Assembly: GCF_030316845.1 (NCBI RefSeq)
Contig: NZ_JASZYS010000003.1
Coordinates: forward strand, 532,997 to 596,996
Reading direction: 5' to 3'
DNA from: Variovorax davisae
Lineage (GTDB): Bacteria > Pseudomonadota > Gammaproteobacteria > Burkholderiales > Burkholderiaceae_C
Length of the DNA: 64,000 bases
Below are positions 1 to 8,916 of this stretch, one piece after another (position 1 is the first letter of the stretch; each line of letters begins with the position of its first letter). The notes beneath the pieces are model-generated. The model was given only the letters and a program-made list of their open reading frames with translations. It had not been told where the DNA came from and ran no database searches. The position numbers were made by a program, and so were the translations under genes.

Positions 1-1
1 A

Positions 2-145
2 TTCGAGCCGGCGATCGTCGCGGACTACTCCATCGTCATCTCGCAGCGAATGTCATCGACGCTCATCCTCAAGCCCTTCATCGACCATGCGCGAAGGGAA
101 ATCCGCAGGATGCTGCCCGGGCACCTGATTGTCCATGGCCAATAG
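2..145 (+). CDS. C-terminal end of a probable LysR-type regulator (partial)
   Basis: An open frame enters from the left edge and ends at TAG 143-145, giving 47 residues. The tail has a strand pattern (DYSIVISQRM) followed by an amphipathic helix (LKPFIDHARREIRRMLPG), which resembles the last strand and helix of the effector domain in LysR-type regulators. No DNA-binding part is visible, so the assignment rests on this short tail. It converges on the minus-strand operon that starts near 10.1 kb. It could equally be the end of another alpha/beta effector-binding protein. Confidence 0.45.
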   Translation, partial: FEPAIVADYSIVISQRMSSTLILKPFIDHARREIRRMLPGHLIVHGQ

Positions 146-211
146 TGCGCTCAGAAACTTCGTGCGTGTCGACTTCAAGCGCGGGAGGCTTCGGGCGCGC
201 TCGGGCCGTTG

Positions 212-469
212 TCATGAGGATCTCAAGCTGACCGTGACCAAGAGCGCAACGAGTATCGCGAGAGTCAACCAGTAGCCGATTGGCATGGCGTCGTCCATAT
301 CGATGTCATCCTCGGAAACTGTCGCGATGAGGCCAGGCAAGGGGCTGACCACAATTTCGCGCCTTCGAATTTTCGGCGCGCCATCTGAAGCGCCGAGCCC
401 CTTCGCATGGGTCTCGAGTTCAGGACGCGTGGCGGCCAGATTAGGCCTGCTTGGCGACGGTTCATTCAT
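212..469 (-). CDS. Small hypothetical single-pass membrane protein
   Basis: The 85-residue product has a polar, Pro/Arg-rich N-terminal half, an acidic patch (EDDIDMDD) and one C-terminal hydrophobic helix ([17 protein letters not shown]) ending in RSS, so it would be a tail-anchored inner-membrane protein. Its ATG overlaps the stop of the upstream prpB-like gene (ATGA), the same junction seen across this operon, which argues that it is translated. I do not recognise a family. It would be the last gene of the ten-gene operon. Confidence 0.5.
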   Translation of the reverse strand: MNEPSPSRPNLAATRPELETHAKGLGASDGAPKIRRREIVVSPLPGLIATVSEDDIDMDDAMPIGYWLTLAILVALLVTVSLRSS

Positions 470-1356
470 TTCGCACTCCGATTGAAAAGCGCGTCGAGCC
501 TTTCTTCAAACGCGTGGTAGTTGATGCACTCGTAAAGTTCCGCGCGCGTCTGCATGCTGTCGAGGACCGCCTGTTGAGAGCCATCCCGACGGATCGTCGC
601 ATAGACCGCTTCTGCCGCCCGGTTCGCAGCGCGAAAAGCGCTCAGCGGATACAGCACCATGCCGACGCCGGCGCTCGCAAGCTCATCGACCGTGAAGAGC
701 GGCGTCTGGCCGAACTCCGTGATGTTGGCAAGCACCGGGACGCCAAGGGTGGACGTGAAGCGGCGGTAGGTGTCGAGGTCATAGGCCGCCTCCGCGAAGA
801 CCGCATCGGCGCCGGCCTCGACGAAGCGGGCGGCACGCTCCAGCGCGACATCGACGCCTTCGGAAGCGATCGCGTCGGTGCGCGCAATCAGGTAGAAGCC
901 GGCATCGGTGCGTGCGTCGACGGCGGCCTTGATGCGGTCGACCATCTCCTGGGTCGCGACGATCTCCTTGCCCGGCCTGTGGCCACAGCGCTTGGCGCCG
1001 GCCTGATCCTCGATGTGGCAGGCGGCCGCGCCGAACTTGACCAGGCTCTTGACGGTGCGCGCGATGTTGAAAGCGCTCGGTCCGAAGCCGGTGTCGATGT
1101 CGACCAGTAAGGGCGCATCGCACACGTCGGTGATGCGGCGAACGTCGGTGAGCACGTCGTCCAATGTGTTGATGCCCAGGTCGGGGAAGCCGAGCGAGCC
1201 GGCCGCGACACCGCCGCCAGACAGGTAGATGGCCTTGAAGCCCGCGCTTTGCGCAAGCAGCGCATGGTTGGCGGTGGTGGCGCCGACGATCTGCAGCGGC
1301 TGTTCCTGCTGCAGGGCCAGACGGAAGCGCTGGCCGGGGGAGAGGGGAGCGGTCAT
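466..1356 (-). CDS. prpB: 2-methylisocitrate lyase (PrpB family, ICL/PEP mutase superfamily)
   Basis: The 296-residue length is normal for PrpB. Visible signatures are the substrate loop [10 protein letters not shown] (about 44-53), the metal-binding [10 protein letters not shown] (84-93) and the catalytic loop KRCGH (122-126) with the nucleophilic Cys. PrpB cleaves 2-methylisocitrate to pyruvate and succinate in the cytoplasm. There is no prpC or prpD nearby. The gene sits at the end of a hydrolase/CoA-ligase operon, so it may act on another branched hydroxy-diacid such as dimethylmalate; that is inference. It lies 24 bp after the isochorismatase-like gene. Confidence 0.8.
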   Translation of the reverse strand: MTAPLSPGQRFRLALQQEQPLQIVGATTANHALLAQSAGFKAIYLSGGGVAAGSLGFPDLGINTLDDVLTDVRRITDVCDAPLLVDIDTGFGPSAFNIARTVKSLVKFGAAACHIEDQAGAKRCGHRPGKEIVATQEMVDRIKAAVDARTDAGFYLIARTDAIASEGVDVALERAARFVEAGADAVFAEAAYDLDTYRRFTSTLGVPVLANITEFGQTPLFTVDELASAGVGMVLYPLSAFRAANRAAEAVYATIRRDGSQQAVLDSMQTRAELYECINYHAFEERLDALFNRSAK

Positions 1357-1380
1357 GGTGTGGGGGGGTCGGTGGACGAG

Positions 1381-2058
1381 TCAGGCGATGGCATGGAGCC
1401 TGGCGATCAGGTCGACGGTGGGCAGCACGTCGGCGTACTTCTGGCCGAGGTCGAACAGGTTGACCTTGTGCGAGGTGATGCTGCGGTCGTACACGCATTC
1501 CTGCGGAATCGCAACCTTGAAGTTCAGCGAGAAGGCATCGACCGCCGTGCCGCGCACACAGCCGCTGGTGCTGCAGCCGACGACGATCACGGTGTCGATC
1601 TGCTTGTCGATCAAATGGCTGCACATGGCGGTGCCAAAGAAGGCGCTGGGGTGCTTCTTCGGGATCAGCACGTCGCCCGGTTGCGGTGCGATCTCGGCGA
1701 CGAATTCATAGCCCTTGGCCGAGACGCCCATGATCGCGGGCACCTTCTCCGCCAGGCGGCCGCCGTCGTAGGCCTGCTTGGGCGCCACGTGGGGGTACAT
1801 GACGGGCCATCCGCGGTCGCGAAAGACTTGGATCAGCGGAACGAGTGCCGAGACCGCATCCCAGGCGACCTCGCCGCAGGAGGTGGGGAACTCCTTGATC
1901 GCTTCGTAGAACGGCTTGCGTTCGGTGCCGACGGTGCGGTATTGCACGTCGATGATGAGCAGCGCGGGCCGCTGGCCGAGGCCGCTCGGGCGACCGAAGC
2001 CGGCGGCGGCATAGGCCTTCTGCTCGTCCTCGCTGATCACGTCGTCCCAGATGTTCAT
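1381..2058 (-). CDS. Isochorismatase-like cysteine hydrolase (N-carbamoylsarcosine/maleamate amidohydrolase type)
   Basis: The 225-residue protein shows the family's Asp-Lys-Cys triad: Asp37 in LLIIDVQY, Lys134/135 in IPKKHPSAFFGT and Cys167 in GCSTSGCVRGTAVDA. The extended N-terminus (DEQKAYAAAGFGRPSGLG) is typical of the N-carbamoylsarcosine amidase and maleamate amidohydrolase (NicF) branch rather than true isochorismatases. Such enzymes hydrolyse a linear amide or carbamoyl group. It follows a hydantoinase-like ring opener by 40 bp, so a ring opening then amide cleavage sequence is a natural reading. The exact substrate cannot be told. Confidence 0.8.
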   Translation of the reverse strand: MNIWDDVISEDEQKAYAAAGFGRPSGLGQRPALLIIDVQYRTVGTERKPFYEAIKEFPTSCGEVAWDAVSALVPLIQVFRDRGWPVMYPHVAPKQAYDGGRLAEKVPAIMGVSAKGYEFVAEIAPQPGDVLIPKKHPSAFFGTAMCSHLIDKQIDTVIVVGCSTSGCVRGTAVDAFSLNFKVAIPQECVYDRSITSHKVNLFDLGQKYADVLPTVDLIARLHAIA

Positions 2059-2098
2059 GGTGTGCTCCGATGAGGTTGATTCGAATGGGAGAGAGTGT

Positions 2099-3487
2099 TC
2101 AGGCCGCCTGCAGTTCTACGCTGCCGTCGTTGTGCCTGAAGAGGTACTGGCCGTCGCCTGGGGCTCCAGTGAGCTTGCCGTCCTGCATCACGGTCTTGCC
2201 GCGCAGGATGGTCTCGACCGCCCAGCCCTTGAAGGTCCAGCCGTCGTAGATGCTGTAGTCCGAATAGGACAGAAGCTCTTCGTGGCGCACGGTGCGCTCC
2301 AGGTTCAGGTCGACCAGCGTGATGTCTGCGTCCATGCCCGGGCGCAGGGCACCCTTGCGGTCGTCGATGCCGAAGATGCGCGCCGGGTTGGCCGCCACCA
2401 GTTCGCAGATGCGACGCAGCGGCAGGCCACGCTTGTGATGCCCCTCGTGCAGCAGCACCGGCAGGATCGTGGCGGTGCCCGGGAAGCCCTGCGATGCGAG
2501 CCATAGCGATTTGTCCTTGGTCGCGCGCTTGCGTGGGCAATGGTCCGAGGCGACGACGTCGATGCTGCCGTCGAAAAGGCCTTCCCACAGCGCTTCGCGT
2601 TCGGTCGCGTTCCGAAACGGCGGGTTGGCCTTGCCCATCCCGCCCAGGTCCATGTCGCTGGTGTGGGTCAAGTAGTGCGGGCAGGTCTCGACGTAGACGC
2701 GCTCGTAGCGCGCGCGCCAGCGCCGGACCTCGTCCAGGCCCAGCTTGGAACTCATGTGCGGGATGTAGATGGTCGCGCCAGCCTGTTCGGCGAGGAACAT
2801 GGCGCGGATGCAAGCCTCGGCCTCGGTGATCGGGGGCTTGATCGCCTCCCACTGCAGCAGGTTGTCCAGCCCGCGGTCGAGCTGCGCGTTGCGCAGGCGG
2901 TTCACGATCTCGATGTTCTCGGTGTGGCACACCACGGTGACGCCGCCGATGCCGGCCGCCTGCTGCAGCAGAGCGTGGAAATAGCCGTCGTCGGTGCCGT
3001 CCAGGCCCAGGTAGCGGCCTTCTTCACCCTTGAAGTTCATGAAGTACTTGAAGGAGGTGACGCCGTAGTCCTTTACATAGGAAGGCAGCTCCTGCACATG
3101 CAGTTCGGAGGCAGTACTGAAGTGGAAGCCGTAGTCGGTGTGGGCGCGCGGGCGCGCATAGCCCTGCTCGCGCCGGTAGACATCGCCGTAGGCCTCGTTG
3201 TTGAGGAAGTAGGCCAGCACGGTGGTGAAGCCGCCGATCGCCGCATGCGCAGTCTCGGTCTCGTACTCGGTGACCTTCTCGCCGAAGCCGAAATGCATGT
3301 GGGCCTCGATCAGGCCGGGGAAGACGTGCAGGCCATCGATGCGCCGCTCTGCGACGCCTGCGGCAACCGGGGTGCCGGGAGCCAGCAGGGCAGCGATGCG
3401 GCCGTCCTCCACCAGCAGATCGAGAGGGGATGGATCTTGCTCGGCACTGACGACGATGCCGCCGCGGAGGATGAAGTTGTGGCTCAT
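2099..3487 (-). CDS. Dihydropyrimidinase/hydantoinase-like metal-dependent cyclic amidohydrolase
   Basis: From ATG 3487 the product is 462 residues, normal for the D-hydantoinase/dihydropyrimidinase group. All expected metal ligands are visible: His63 and His65 (EAHMHFG), the carboxylated Lys147 (TSFKYFM), His188 (VCHTE), His244 (IPHMSSKLG) and Asp315 (ASDHCP). It should hydrolyse a cyclic amide or ureide with a binuclear metal centre. The open frame continues upstream, but that part overlaps the CobW-like gene; the ATG overlapping the upstream stop (ATGA) is the better start. Dihydropyrimidine, hydantoin or a lactam are all possible substrates. Confidence 0.85.
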   Translation of the reverse strand: MSHNFILRGGIVVSAEQDPSPLDLLVEDGRIAALLAPGTPVAAGVAERRIDGLHVFPGLIEAHMHFGFGEKVTEYETETAHAAIGGFTTVLAYFLNNEAYGDVYRREQGYARPRAHTDYGFHFSTASELHVQELPSYVKDYGVTSFKYFMNFKGEEGRYLGLDGTDDGYFHALLQQAAGIGGVTVVCHTENIEIVNRLRNAQLDRGLDNLLQWEAIKPPITEAEACIRAMFLAEQAGATIYIPHMSSKLGLDEVRRWRARYERVYVETCPHYLTHTSDMDLGGMGKANPPFRNATEREALWEGLFDGSIDVVASDHCPRKRATKDKSLWLASQGFPGTATILPVLLHEGHHKRGLPLRRICELVAANPARIFGIDDRKGALRPGMDADITLVDLNLERTVRHEELLSYSDYSIYDGWTFKGWAVETILRGKTVMQDGKLTGAPGDGQYLFRHNDGSVELQAA

Positions 3488-4551
3488 GGCGATTTGCTTT
3501 CGAAAGTCGACGGGGAAGAAGGTGCGGGCTCGACGATGGCGTCGAGCTCGGCACGACCGATGGATTCGCCGATGCACACCAGGAAGCCGGCGCGCCCGCC
3601 GGGCGGCCACGCGGCCAGGCGCTCCGGTGGCGCGAAGTAGCCCTGCACGCCCTGCACCACCCACGGCGCGCTGCCGTCGCCCAGCGCCAGCAGGCCCTTG
3701 CAGCGGAGCAACCGCTGGCCCAGGCGTGCCGACAGCGCCTGCGTCCAGCGCGCATAGCGCTCCCAGTCAAGGGGTTCGTCGATCGGCAGCACGTGCGTGG
3801 TGATCTGGCTGAAGGCGCTGCCGTGGGTGTCGGGCTCGTCGCCGCCGTCGGCGTACTGGGGGCGAAGCGGGCCGCGCAGCCAGGCAGCCGGGCCCGCGCC
3901 GGCCCCGTGTGGCGTCGACTCAGGGGCGTAGAACAAGGGCGCCGGCGCTTCGCCCTGCCGCCAGAGCGAGACTGGCGCATGGGCGTTGATGCCAGCGAGC
4001 TGCGAAGCCAGTCGGTCGCGTTGCGTCGAGTCGGCGGTGTCGGTCTTGCTGATCACCAGGCGATCGGCGAATGCCACTTGGCGGCGGGCTTCGGCGTAGC
4101 GCTCCAATGTGTGCGGGCCGTTGCGTGCGTCCACCAGCGTCAGCACCTGCGACAGCGTGCAGCGCGGCACGAGCGCCGAGTCGCCGAGCAGCGATGCCAC
4201 CAGCGGGCCGGGGTGGGCCAGTCCGCTGGTCTCGACGATCACGCGATTGAACGGGGCTATGCGGCCGCTGCTGCGCCGGGCGAACAGGTCGATCAGCGTG
4301 TCGCGCAGCGTGCCCGACGCGGCGCAGCACAGGCAGCCCCAATCGAGCAGCACGACCTGGTCGTCGGCACTCGACACCAGCAGATGGTCGAGCCCGACTT
4401 CGCCGAATTCGTTGACGATGACCATCGCGCCGGCGAACGCCGGATCGCGCAGCACAGCGTTGATCAGCGTCGTCTTGCCGCTGCCCAGGAAGCCGGTGAC
4501 TAGGTCCACGGGCAGACGTCCAGGGGCAGAGGCGGCGAAGGCGGCAGCCAT
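3484..4551 (-). CDS. COG0523 (CobW/ZNG) family GTPase, putative metallochaperone
   Basis: The 355-residue P-loop GTPase has Walker A GFLGSGKT (20-27), a switch segment NEFGEVGLD (47-55), the family's Cys-rich CLCC metal motif (73-76) and SKTD (168-171) at the NKxD position. The C-terminal CobW domain ends in a short Ser/Pro-rich tail. COG0523 proteins deliver Zn, Co or Fe to client metalloenzymes. The gene overlaps the start of the metal-dependent hydantoinase-like gene by an ATGA junction, so that enzyme is the obvious client; this is inference from context. It may instead supply the neighbouring amidohydrolase. Confidence 0.88.
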   Translation of the reverse strand: MAAAFAASAPGRLPVDLVTGFLGSGKTTLINAVLRDPAFAGAMVIVNEFGEVGLDHLLVSSADDQVVLLDWGCLCCAASGTLRDTLIDLFARRSSGRIAPFNRVIVETSGLAHPGPLVASLLGDSALVPRCTLSQVLTLVDARNGPHTLERYAEARRQVAFADRLVISKTDTADSTQRDRLASQLAGINAHAPVSLWRQGEAPAPLFYAPESTPHGAGAGPAAWLRGPLRPQYADGGDEPDTHGSAFSQITTHVLPIDEPLDWERYARWTQALSARLGQRLLRCKGLLALGDGSAPWVVQGVQGYFAPPERLAAWPPGGRAGFLVCIGESIGRAELDAIVEPAPSSPSTFESKSP

Positions 4552-4566
4552 CAGGGTCGCAGATTC

Positions 4567-6048
4567 TCAGAGCGGCGAAAGGCGTTGAACCAAGGTGGCC
4601 TTGACCACCTTGCCCAACGAGTTGCGCGGCAATTCCTCGACGACAAACACCTGGCGCGGCGCCTTGTAGGGCGCAAGTTGCGACCTGCACAGCGCGATCA
4701 GGGCCTGTGGCTCGACCGGTGAGCGCACGGTGACGAAGGCGGCGACTTCCTCGTCGAACTCGCGCGACGGCCACCCGACCACGGCGGCGTCCGTCACTGC
4801 CGGGTGCGACATCAACATCGACTCCACCTCGAGCGGATAGATGTTCACGCCCCCGCGGATGATCATGTCCTTGGCGCGGCCCTTGAGGAAAAGATAGCCC
4901 TGGTCGTTGAAGCAGCCCAGATCGCCGGGGTAGAAAAATCCCTCCCTGAAGGCCTCACGGCTGGCCTCAGGATCCCGGTGGAAGCCGTCTGCCACGGCCG
5001 GGCCCCGGTAGCGGATGCGGCCGATCGTGCCTGGGGGTACGGGAACGTCGGCCTCGTCCACGATCTGCACCTCGACCCCGAAGACAGGCCGGCCCACGGA
5101 TTCTCCGAACAGCTTCTGGTCGCGCGGCGACAGCACCGAGATGCCGCCGCCTTCCGTCGAGCTGTAGTACTCGATGAAGTTCGGGCAGATGGTTTCGCGG
5201 ATCTGCACGCGCTCCGCCGCAGTCAACGCCGAACCCGAGGACACCAGCGTCTTGAGTTGCATCAGGGGCGCCAGCGTGGCGGTGTCGCAGGCGCGCAGGC
5301 GGCGCAACAGCGTCGGCACGAGGAACAGCACGGTCGAGCCTGTCCGAGCCACCTCCGCAGCCAATGCCTCTGGCTTGTAGGGCGGCGGGCACAGGACCAC
5401 CGTGCCTCCGGCGTAGAGGGTCGACATGCTGAATGCGCGGCCGCCGCCGAAATAGAGCGGGGTGGCGTTGATGTAGGTTTCCCTGCTGCCGAAGCCCAGG
5501 TCCACCCAGTGCGTCCAGAAGCGGTTGAGGAACTTCTGGTGCGACACCATCGGGCCCTTGGGCCGACCCGTCGTGCCCGACGACAGCGACATCGCGATGC
5601 CTCGCGCGCCGTCGGGAAAGTCACGCTCGGCATCCGTGGCCGCGACCGCGTCGCGCCAGGCTTCGTCGACGGAGATGCATGGCGCACCGTCGAATGCTGC
5701 GCCCGGCTCCACCATCACGGCGGCAGGTTCGAAATGCGCGGCCAGCCGCTGCTTCTCGTTGTCGCGCCAGCGGCAGTCCATCGGAAGAATCACGGCGCCG
5801 GCGCGGGCCACCGCATAGAGCATGAGCACATGCTCGATGGAGTCTTCCAGGGCAATGCCGACGATGCCTCCGGGCGTCACGCCGAGGTCGGCGAGCCTGG
5901 CCGCCCGCTGGCGCACGGCGAGGTTCAACTGGCGGTAGTCAAGCGTCTTCTCGCCGTGGATCAACGCTGGTTGGGTAGGGCGCTGTCGCGCATGGAGCGC
6001 GATCTGGTCGGCCAGGTTGTGAGCAGGCAGGGCGGCGATGTGGCTCAT
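4567..6048 (-). CDS. Class I adenylate-forming acyl-CoA synthetase
   Basis: The 493-residue protein carries the AMP-binding P-loop SLSSGTTGRPKG (154-165), the aromatic YYSSTEGGG motif, the YPGDLG and KGRAKDMIIRGG hinge motifs and the catalytic Lys region NSLGKVVK near the C-terminus. It should activate a carboxylic acid to its CoA thioester through an acyl-adenylate. It lies in the operon with an acyl-CoA dehydrogenase, so activation followed by alpha,beta-oxidation is likely. Part of the gene (about residues 44-161) recurs as a decayed copy at 24562-24915. Confidence 0.88.
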   Translation of the reverse strand: MSHIAALPAHNLADQIALHARQRPTQPALIHGEKTLDYRQLNLAVRQRAARLADLGVTPGGIVGIALEDSIEHVLMLYAVARAGAVILPMDCRWRDNEKQRLAAHFEPAAVMVEPGAAFDGAPCISVDEAWRDAVAATDAERDFPDGARGIAMSLSSGTTGRPKGPMVSHQKFLNRFWTHWVDLGFGSRETYINATPLYFGGGRAFSMSTLYAGGTVVLCPPPYKPEALAAEVARTGSTVLFLVPTLLRRLRACDTATLAPLMQLKTLVSSGSALTAAERVQIRETICPNFIEYYSSTEGGGISVLSPRDQKLFGESVGRPVFGVEVQIVDEADVPVPPGTIGRIRYRGPAVADGFHRDPEASREAFREGFFYPGDLGCFNDQGYLFLKGRAKDMIIRGGVNIYPLEVESMLMSHPAVTDAAVVGWPSREFDEEVAAFVTVRSPVEPQALIALCRSQLAPYKAPRQVFVVEELPRNSLGKVVKATLVQRLSPL

Positions 6049-6941
6049 GTCCGCGTCTCCAGCCGCTTGCCATCGGCATCCAATCCGTAGATACGCAAAG
6101 CGTTGTCGCGCAGCATCTTGCGCTTGGGGATCGGTCGAAGGTCGAGCGCCTCGATCTCGTCGCGCGTGCGCTCAAAATCCAGCACCGGGAAGTCGGTACC
6201 GAAGATCACCTTGTCCTGGCCGAAGGTGTTGATGTACTTGATGAAGGCTTCAGGCCAGTACTTCGGGCTGTGCGCATCGGTGCCGATGAAGACGTTGGGA
6301 TGCTTCCAGGCCATGGCGATCATCTCTTCCGTCCACGGGATGCCGACGTGGATGCCGATCAGCTTGAGTTCGGGGAAATCGCAGGCCACCGCGTCCAGCG
6401 CGATCGGCCGGCCCACGCTGCGCAGGCGGTGGTTCGGGTCGTAGAGCATCGATTGGCCCACCTGCAACTGCACAGGTACGTCGAGCTCGACGCACTTGGC
6501 ATAGAACGGATACCACTTGGCATGGTCGGGTGCGAGTTCGAACCAGTGGGGATAGAAGTGCGCGCCGATGAAGCCGTGCTCCTTTACGCCCTTCTCGAGT
6601 TGTCGGACACCGTCCATGCCCTCGGTCGGGTCAAGGCCGGCCAGGCCATAGAAGCGGTCGGGATGTCGGTTGACTGCTTCGGCCACCATCTCGTAGGGGA
6701 TGTGATAGCTGGCCTTGTGCAGAAGAGGGCCCACCTTGGAGGCGATGAGAAAGGAGCGCTCGATGCCCGCCGCGTCCATGCGCCGCAGCATTTCCGCCAG
6801 CGTCACGCCCTGCAGCGTCGTCTCCTTGACGTTCATCTTGCCGCCGAAGAAGGCGTCGCGGTTCGGCCGGATCGCGAGCGTCTCGGGCGTCCAGATGTTG
6901 ACCACCGTGTCGATGGCGAGGATGTCGTAAGCGTTCTTCAT
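6045..6941 (-). CDS. Amidohydrolase-related protein (COG2159, ACMSD-like) lacking the HxH motif
   Basis: From ATG 6941 the product is 298 residues. The COG2159 fold is indicated by GAHFYPHW, IGIHVGIPWTEEM and the metal Asp motif FGTDFPVLD. The first strand, where family members usually have a D-x-H-x-H metal motif, reads LAIDTVVNIWTP, so both His ligands are absent. The protein may bind metal differently or be metal-independent. An open frame runs far upstream but overlaps the alpha/beta hydrolase gene; the ATGA junctions at both ends support this start. Decarboxylase or hydrolase activity is plausible. Confidence 0.78.
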   Translation of the reverse strand: MKNAYDILAIDTVVNIWTPETLAIRPNRDAFFGGKMNVKETTLQGVTLAEMLRRMDAAGIERSFLIASKVGPLLHKASYHIPYEMVAEAVNRHPDRFYGLAGLDPTEGMDGVRQLEKGVKEHGFIGAHFYPHWFELAPDHAKWYPFYAKCVELDVPVQLQVGQSMLYDPNHRLRSVGRPIALDAVACDFPELKLIGIHVGIPWTEEMIAMAWKHPNVFIGTDAHSPKYWPEAFIKYINTFGQDKVIFGTDFPVLDFERTRDEIEALDLRPIPKRKMLRDNALRIYGLDADGKRLETRT

Positions 6942-7885
6942 TGCGTGTCTCGTGGAAGGTTCGTTTCGTCGAGGAAGGCCGCGAACTGCGCCGCAGTCAG
7001 CGCCAGTGCATCGGCACTGCCGGTGCCTGGAGTGATCAGGCCGAGGGCATCGGGCATCAAAGCCCGAACACGCTCGAAGTACGCCATGAACATGTCGCTT
7101 CGGGCGCAGGCCAACAGCGTCGGCACCTTGACCAACGGCAGCCTGGGCGCCTTGTCGTAGCCGATGGCGGCTCGGTAGGCGATCGGATAGGTGCGGGCCG
7201 CCTTGAGCACCTCGACCACCTTGTCGTGCAGTTCGTCCGCACTCGGCAAGCCGAGGTCGCGCCGATGGGCCGTGTCGCGCTTGTACCAAGGCCAGTAGAG
7301 GTAGACATCGCGCACGAAATGCCAGACCCATCCGAGCTGGCTGCCCATGAGGTCGATGGGTACGCCGGGCGCATAGTTCTGCAGCATGTCGGCGCGCTCC
7401 TCCTCGCTGTAGAGAGAGACACCGTCGAGCACCAGTCGCCGCACCCGATTCGGATGCGCGATGGCGATCTCGCAGGCGATGTTGGCACCGGTGTGGCTGC
7501 CGTAGAGATCGAAGCGATCGATGCCGAGCGCGTCGATGGCGCGCAAGTGGGCTTCGGCAAAGTAGGCGATCGGCGGTACCTCCTCGAGCGCGCAGTCCGG
7601 CGCCGAGGAGTCGCCATTGCCCAGGGTGTCCGTGGCGATCACCTGCCGCTCGTTCGAGAGTGCGCGAATGAGCGGTTCGAGCATCTTCGCGGACCCAGGT
7701 GACGCATGCAGCATCACAAGCGGTGCTCGACCTGACGTGCCGATGCCGGCGGTGCGGTAGTGAACTTGGCCCTCGGGCACATCCACGAATCCCCGTCGGA
7801 TCTGCGGTGCATCCGACTGCGCCCGGGCGCACCGAGCTTGGATCTGGATCGCCGGCGGCAATGCGAGCTTGGACGACACCGTCAT
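6938..7885 (-). CDS. Alpha/beta hydrolase with His at the nucleophile position
   Basis: The 315-residue protein has the oxyanion-hole region LHASPGS (59-65) and the strand-turn-helix of an alpha/beta hydrolase. The nucleophile elbow reads G-S-H-T-G (129-133), putting His131 where Ser, Cys or Asp is expected. A cap domain rich in Trp/Tyr (WVWHFVRDVYLYWPWYKR) follows. NicD-type deformylases and C-C hydrolases share the fold. It overlaps the genes on both sides by 4 bp, so it is translationally coupled to the amidohydrolase. The reaction is unknown. Confidence 0.75.
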   Translation of the reverse strand: MTVSSKLALPPAIQIQARCARAQSDAPQIRRGFVDVPEGQVHYRTAGIGTSGRAPLVMLHASPGSAKMLEPLIRALSNERQVIATDTLGNGDSSAPDCALEEVPPIAYFAEAHLRAIDALGIDRFDLYGSHTGANIACEIAIAHPNRVRRLVLDGVSLYSEEERADMLQNYAPGVPIDLMGSQLGWVWHFVRDVYLYWPWYKRDTAHRRDLGLPSADELHDKVVEVLKAARTYPIAYRAAIGYDKAPRLPLVKVPTLLACARSDMFMAYFERVRALMPDALGLITPGTGSADALALTAAQFAAFLDETNLPRDTQ

Positions 7886-8916
7886 TCCTTGATGTCGGCG
7901 GCCTTCACCGCGGCTGCCCAGCGCACCAGGTCGGACTTGATCTTCGCGCCGTAGGCATCAGGCGTCGTGCCTTCGGCATCCAGGCCGTTGTCCTTCAACC
8001 GTTGCTGGATGTCGGGCATCTTGAGGATCTCGACGATTTCCGCGTGGAGTCTCGCGATGATGGCCGGCGGAGTCTTCGCCGGGGCCATCAGGCCGTACCA
8101 GGAGTTCACTTCGAAACCGGGGTAACTCTCCGCGACTGTCGGGACATCGGGCAATGCCGATGTGCGCTTCGTCGTGCTGACCGCGATCGGTCGCAGCTTG
8201 CCGTCCTTGATGAGACCCACCACACCAGCCACATTGACAAATGCAGTCTGGATCTGGCCGCCAAGCAAGTCGGTGTTGATCATCGAAGAACCCCGATACG
8301 GCACGTGAATCATCTGGGTGCCGCTCATCTGGGCGAGCGTTGCGCCTGCCATGTGGGTGGAACTGCCGATCCCGACCGACCCATACGCGACCTGGCCCGG
8401 GTGCGCCTTGGCATAGGCGATCAGTTCCGCCAGGCTCCTAACCGGAAAGTCCGATCGCACGACCAGCACCGTGGGGCCCGAGACGATCTGCGTGATGGGC
8501 GCGAAGTCCTTGACCGAATCGTAGGACGGCTTGTTGGGCAAGGCGGGGCTGATCGCGATCGGGCCGACATGCGAGAACAGCAGCGTGTAACCGTCGGGCT
8601 GGGCGCGTGCCACGGCGGCTGCGCCGATCGTGCCGTTGGCCCCGCCGCGGCTGTCGACGACGAAGGGTTCTCCGAGCCGCTGGCCGAGCTTCTCCGCGAT
8701 GGGCCGGATGATCGCTTCGGCGGGCCCGCCGGCTGCCCAGGGATTGATGATCGTCACGGGCCGGCTCGGCCAGGCATCCGCGGCGACGGCAGGAAAAGCG
8801 AGAAGCGGGGCACTCAGCACGAGGGCCGAGATGCAACTCATGAGTCGGTGGGTGAGGGTGGTCATGGGGTCTTGGGTAGGGAAGGATGGGCTGATCGCGG
8901 TGCCGGGCTTTTTCAT
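7882..8916 (-). CDS. Bug-family TTT substrate-binding protein (TctC-like)
   Basis: The 344-residue protein has an N-terminal signal peptide (hydrophobic LMSCISALVLSAPLLAF, cleavage near VAADA) and Bug signatures: WPSRPVTIINPWAAGGPAE, GANGTIGAAAVARA, GYTLLF and VPYRGSSMINTDLLGGQ. It would bind a carboxylated or amide-bearing solute in the periplasm. No TctA/TctB membrane genes are nearby, as is usual for Burkholderiales. The first ATG overlaps the acyl-CoA dehydrogenase stop; an internal ATG at 8865 gives a more ordinary signal peptide and may be the true start. Confidence 0.88.
   Translation of the reverse strand: MKKPGTAISPSFPTQDPMTTLTHRLMSCISALVLSAPLLAFPAVAADAWPSRPVTIINPWAAGGPAEAIIRPIAEKLGQRLGEPFVVDSRGGANGTIGAAAVARAQPDGYTLLFSHVGPIAISPALPNKPSYDSVKDFAPITQIVSGPTVLVVRSDFPVRSLAELIAYAKAHPGQVAYGSVGIGSSTHMAGATLAQMSGTQMIHVPYRGSSMINTDLLGGQIQTAFVNVAGVVGLIKDGKLRPIAVSTTKRTSALPDVPTVAESYPGFEVNSWYGLMAPAKTPPAIIARLHAEIVEILKMPDIQQRLKDNGLDAEGTTPDAYGAKIKSDLVRWAAAVKAADIKE

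Noticed and set aside
1249..2073. Long plus-strand frames opposite the prpB-like, isochorismatase-like and hydantoinase-like genes
   Set aside because: High-GC codon bias opens antisense frames; their products lack any family motif while the minus-strand genes have complete catalytic sets.
6942..7832. Long N-terminal extension of the COG2159 amidohydrolase frame, as if a fusion protein
   Set aside because: The Arg/His-rich extension is the shadow of the alpha/beta hydrolase gene on the same strand; ATGA overlaps at both gene ends fix the start at 6941.
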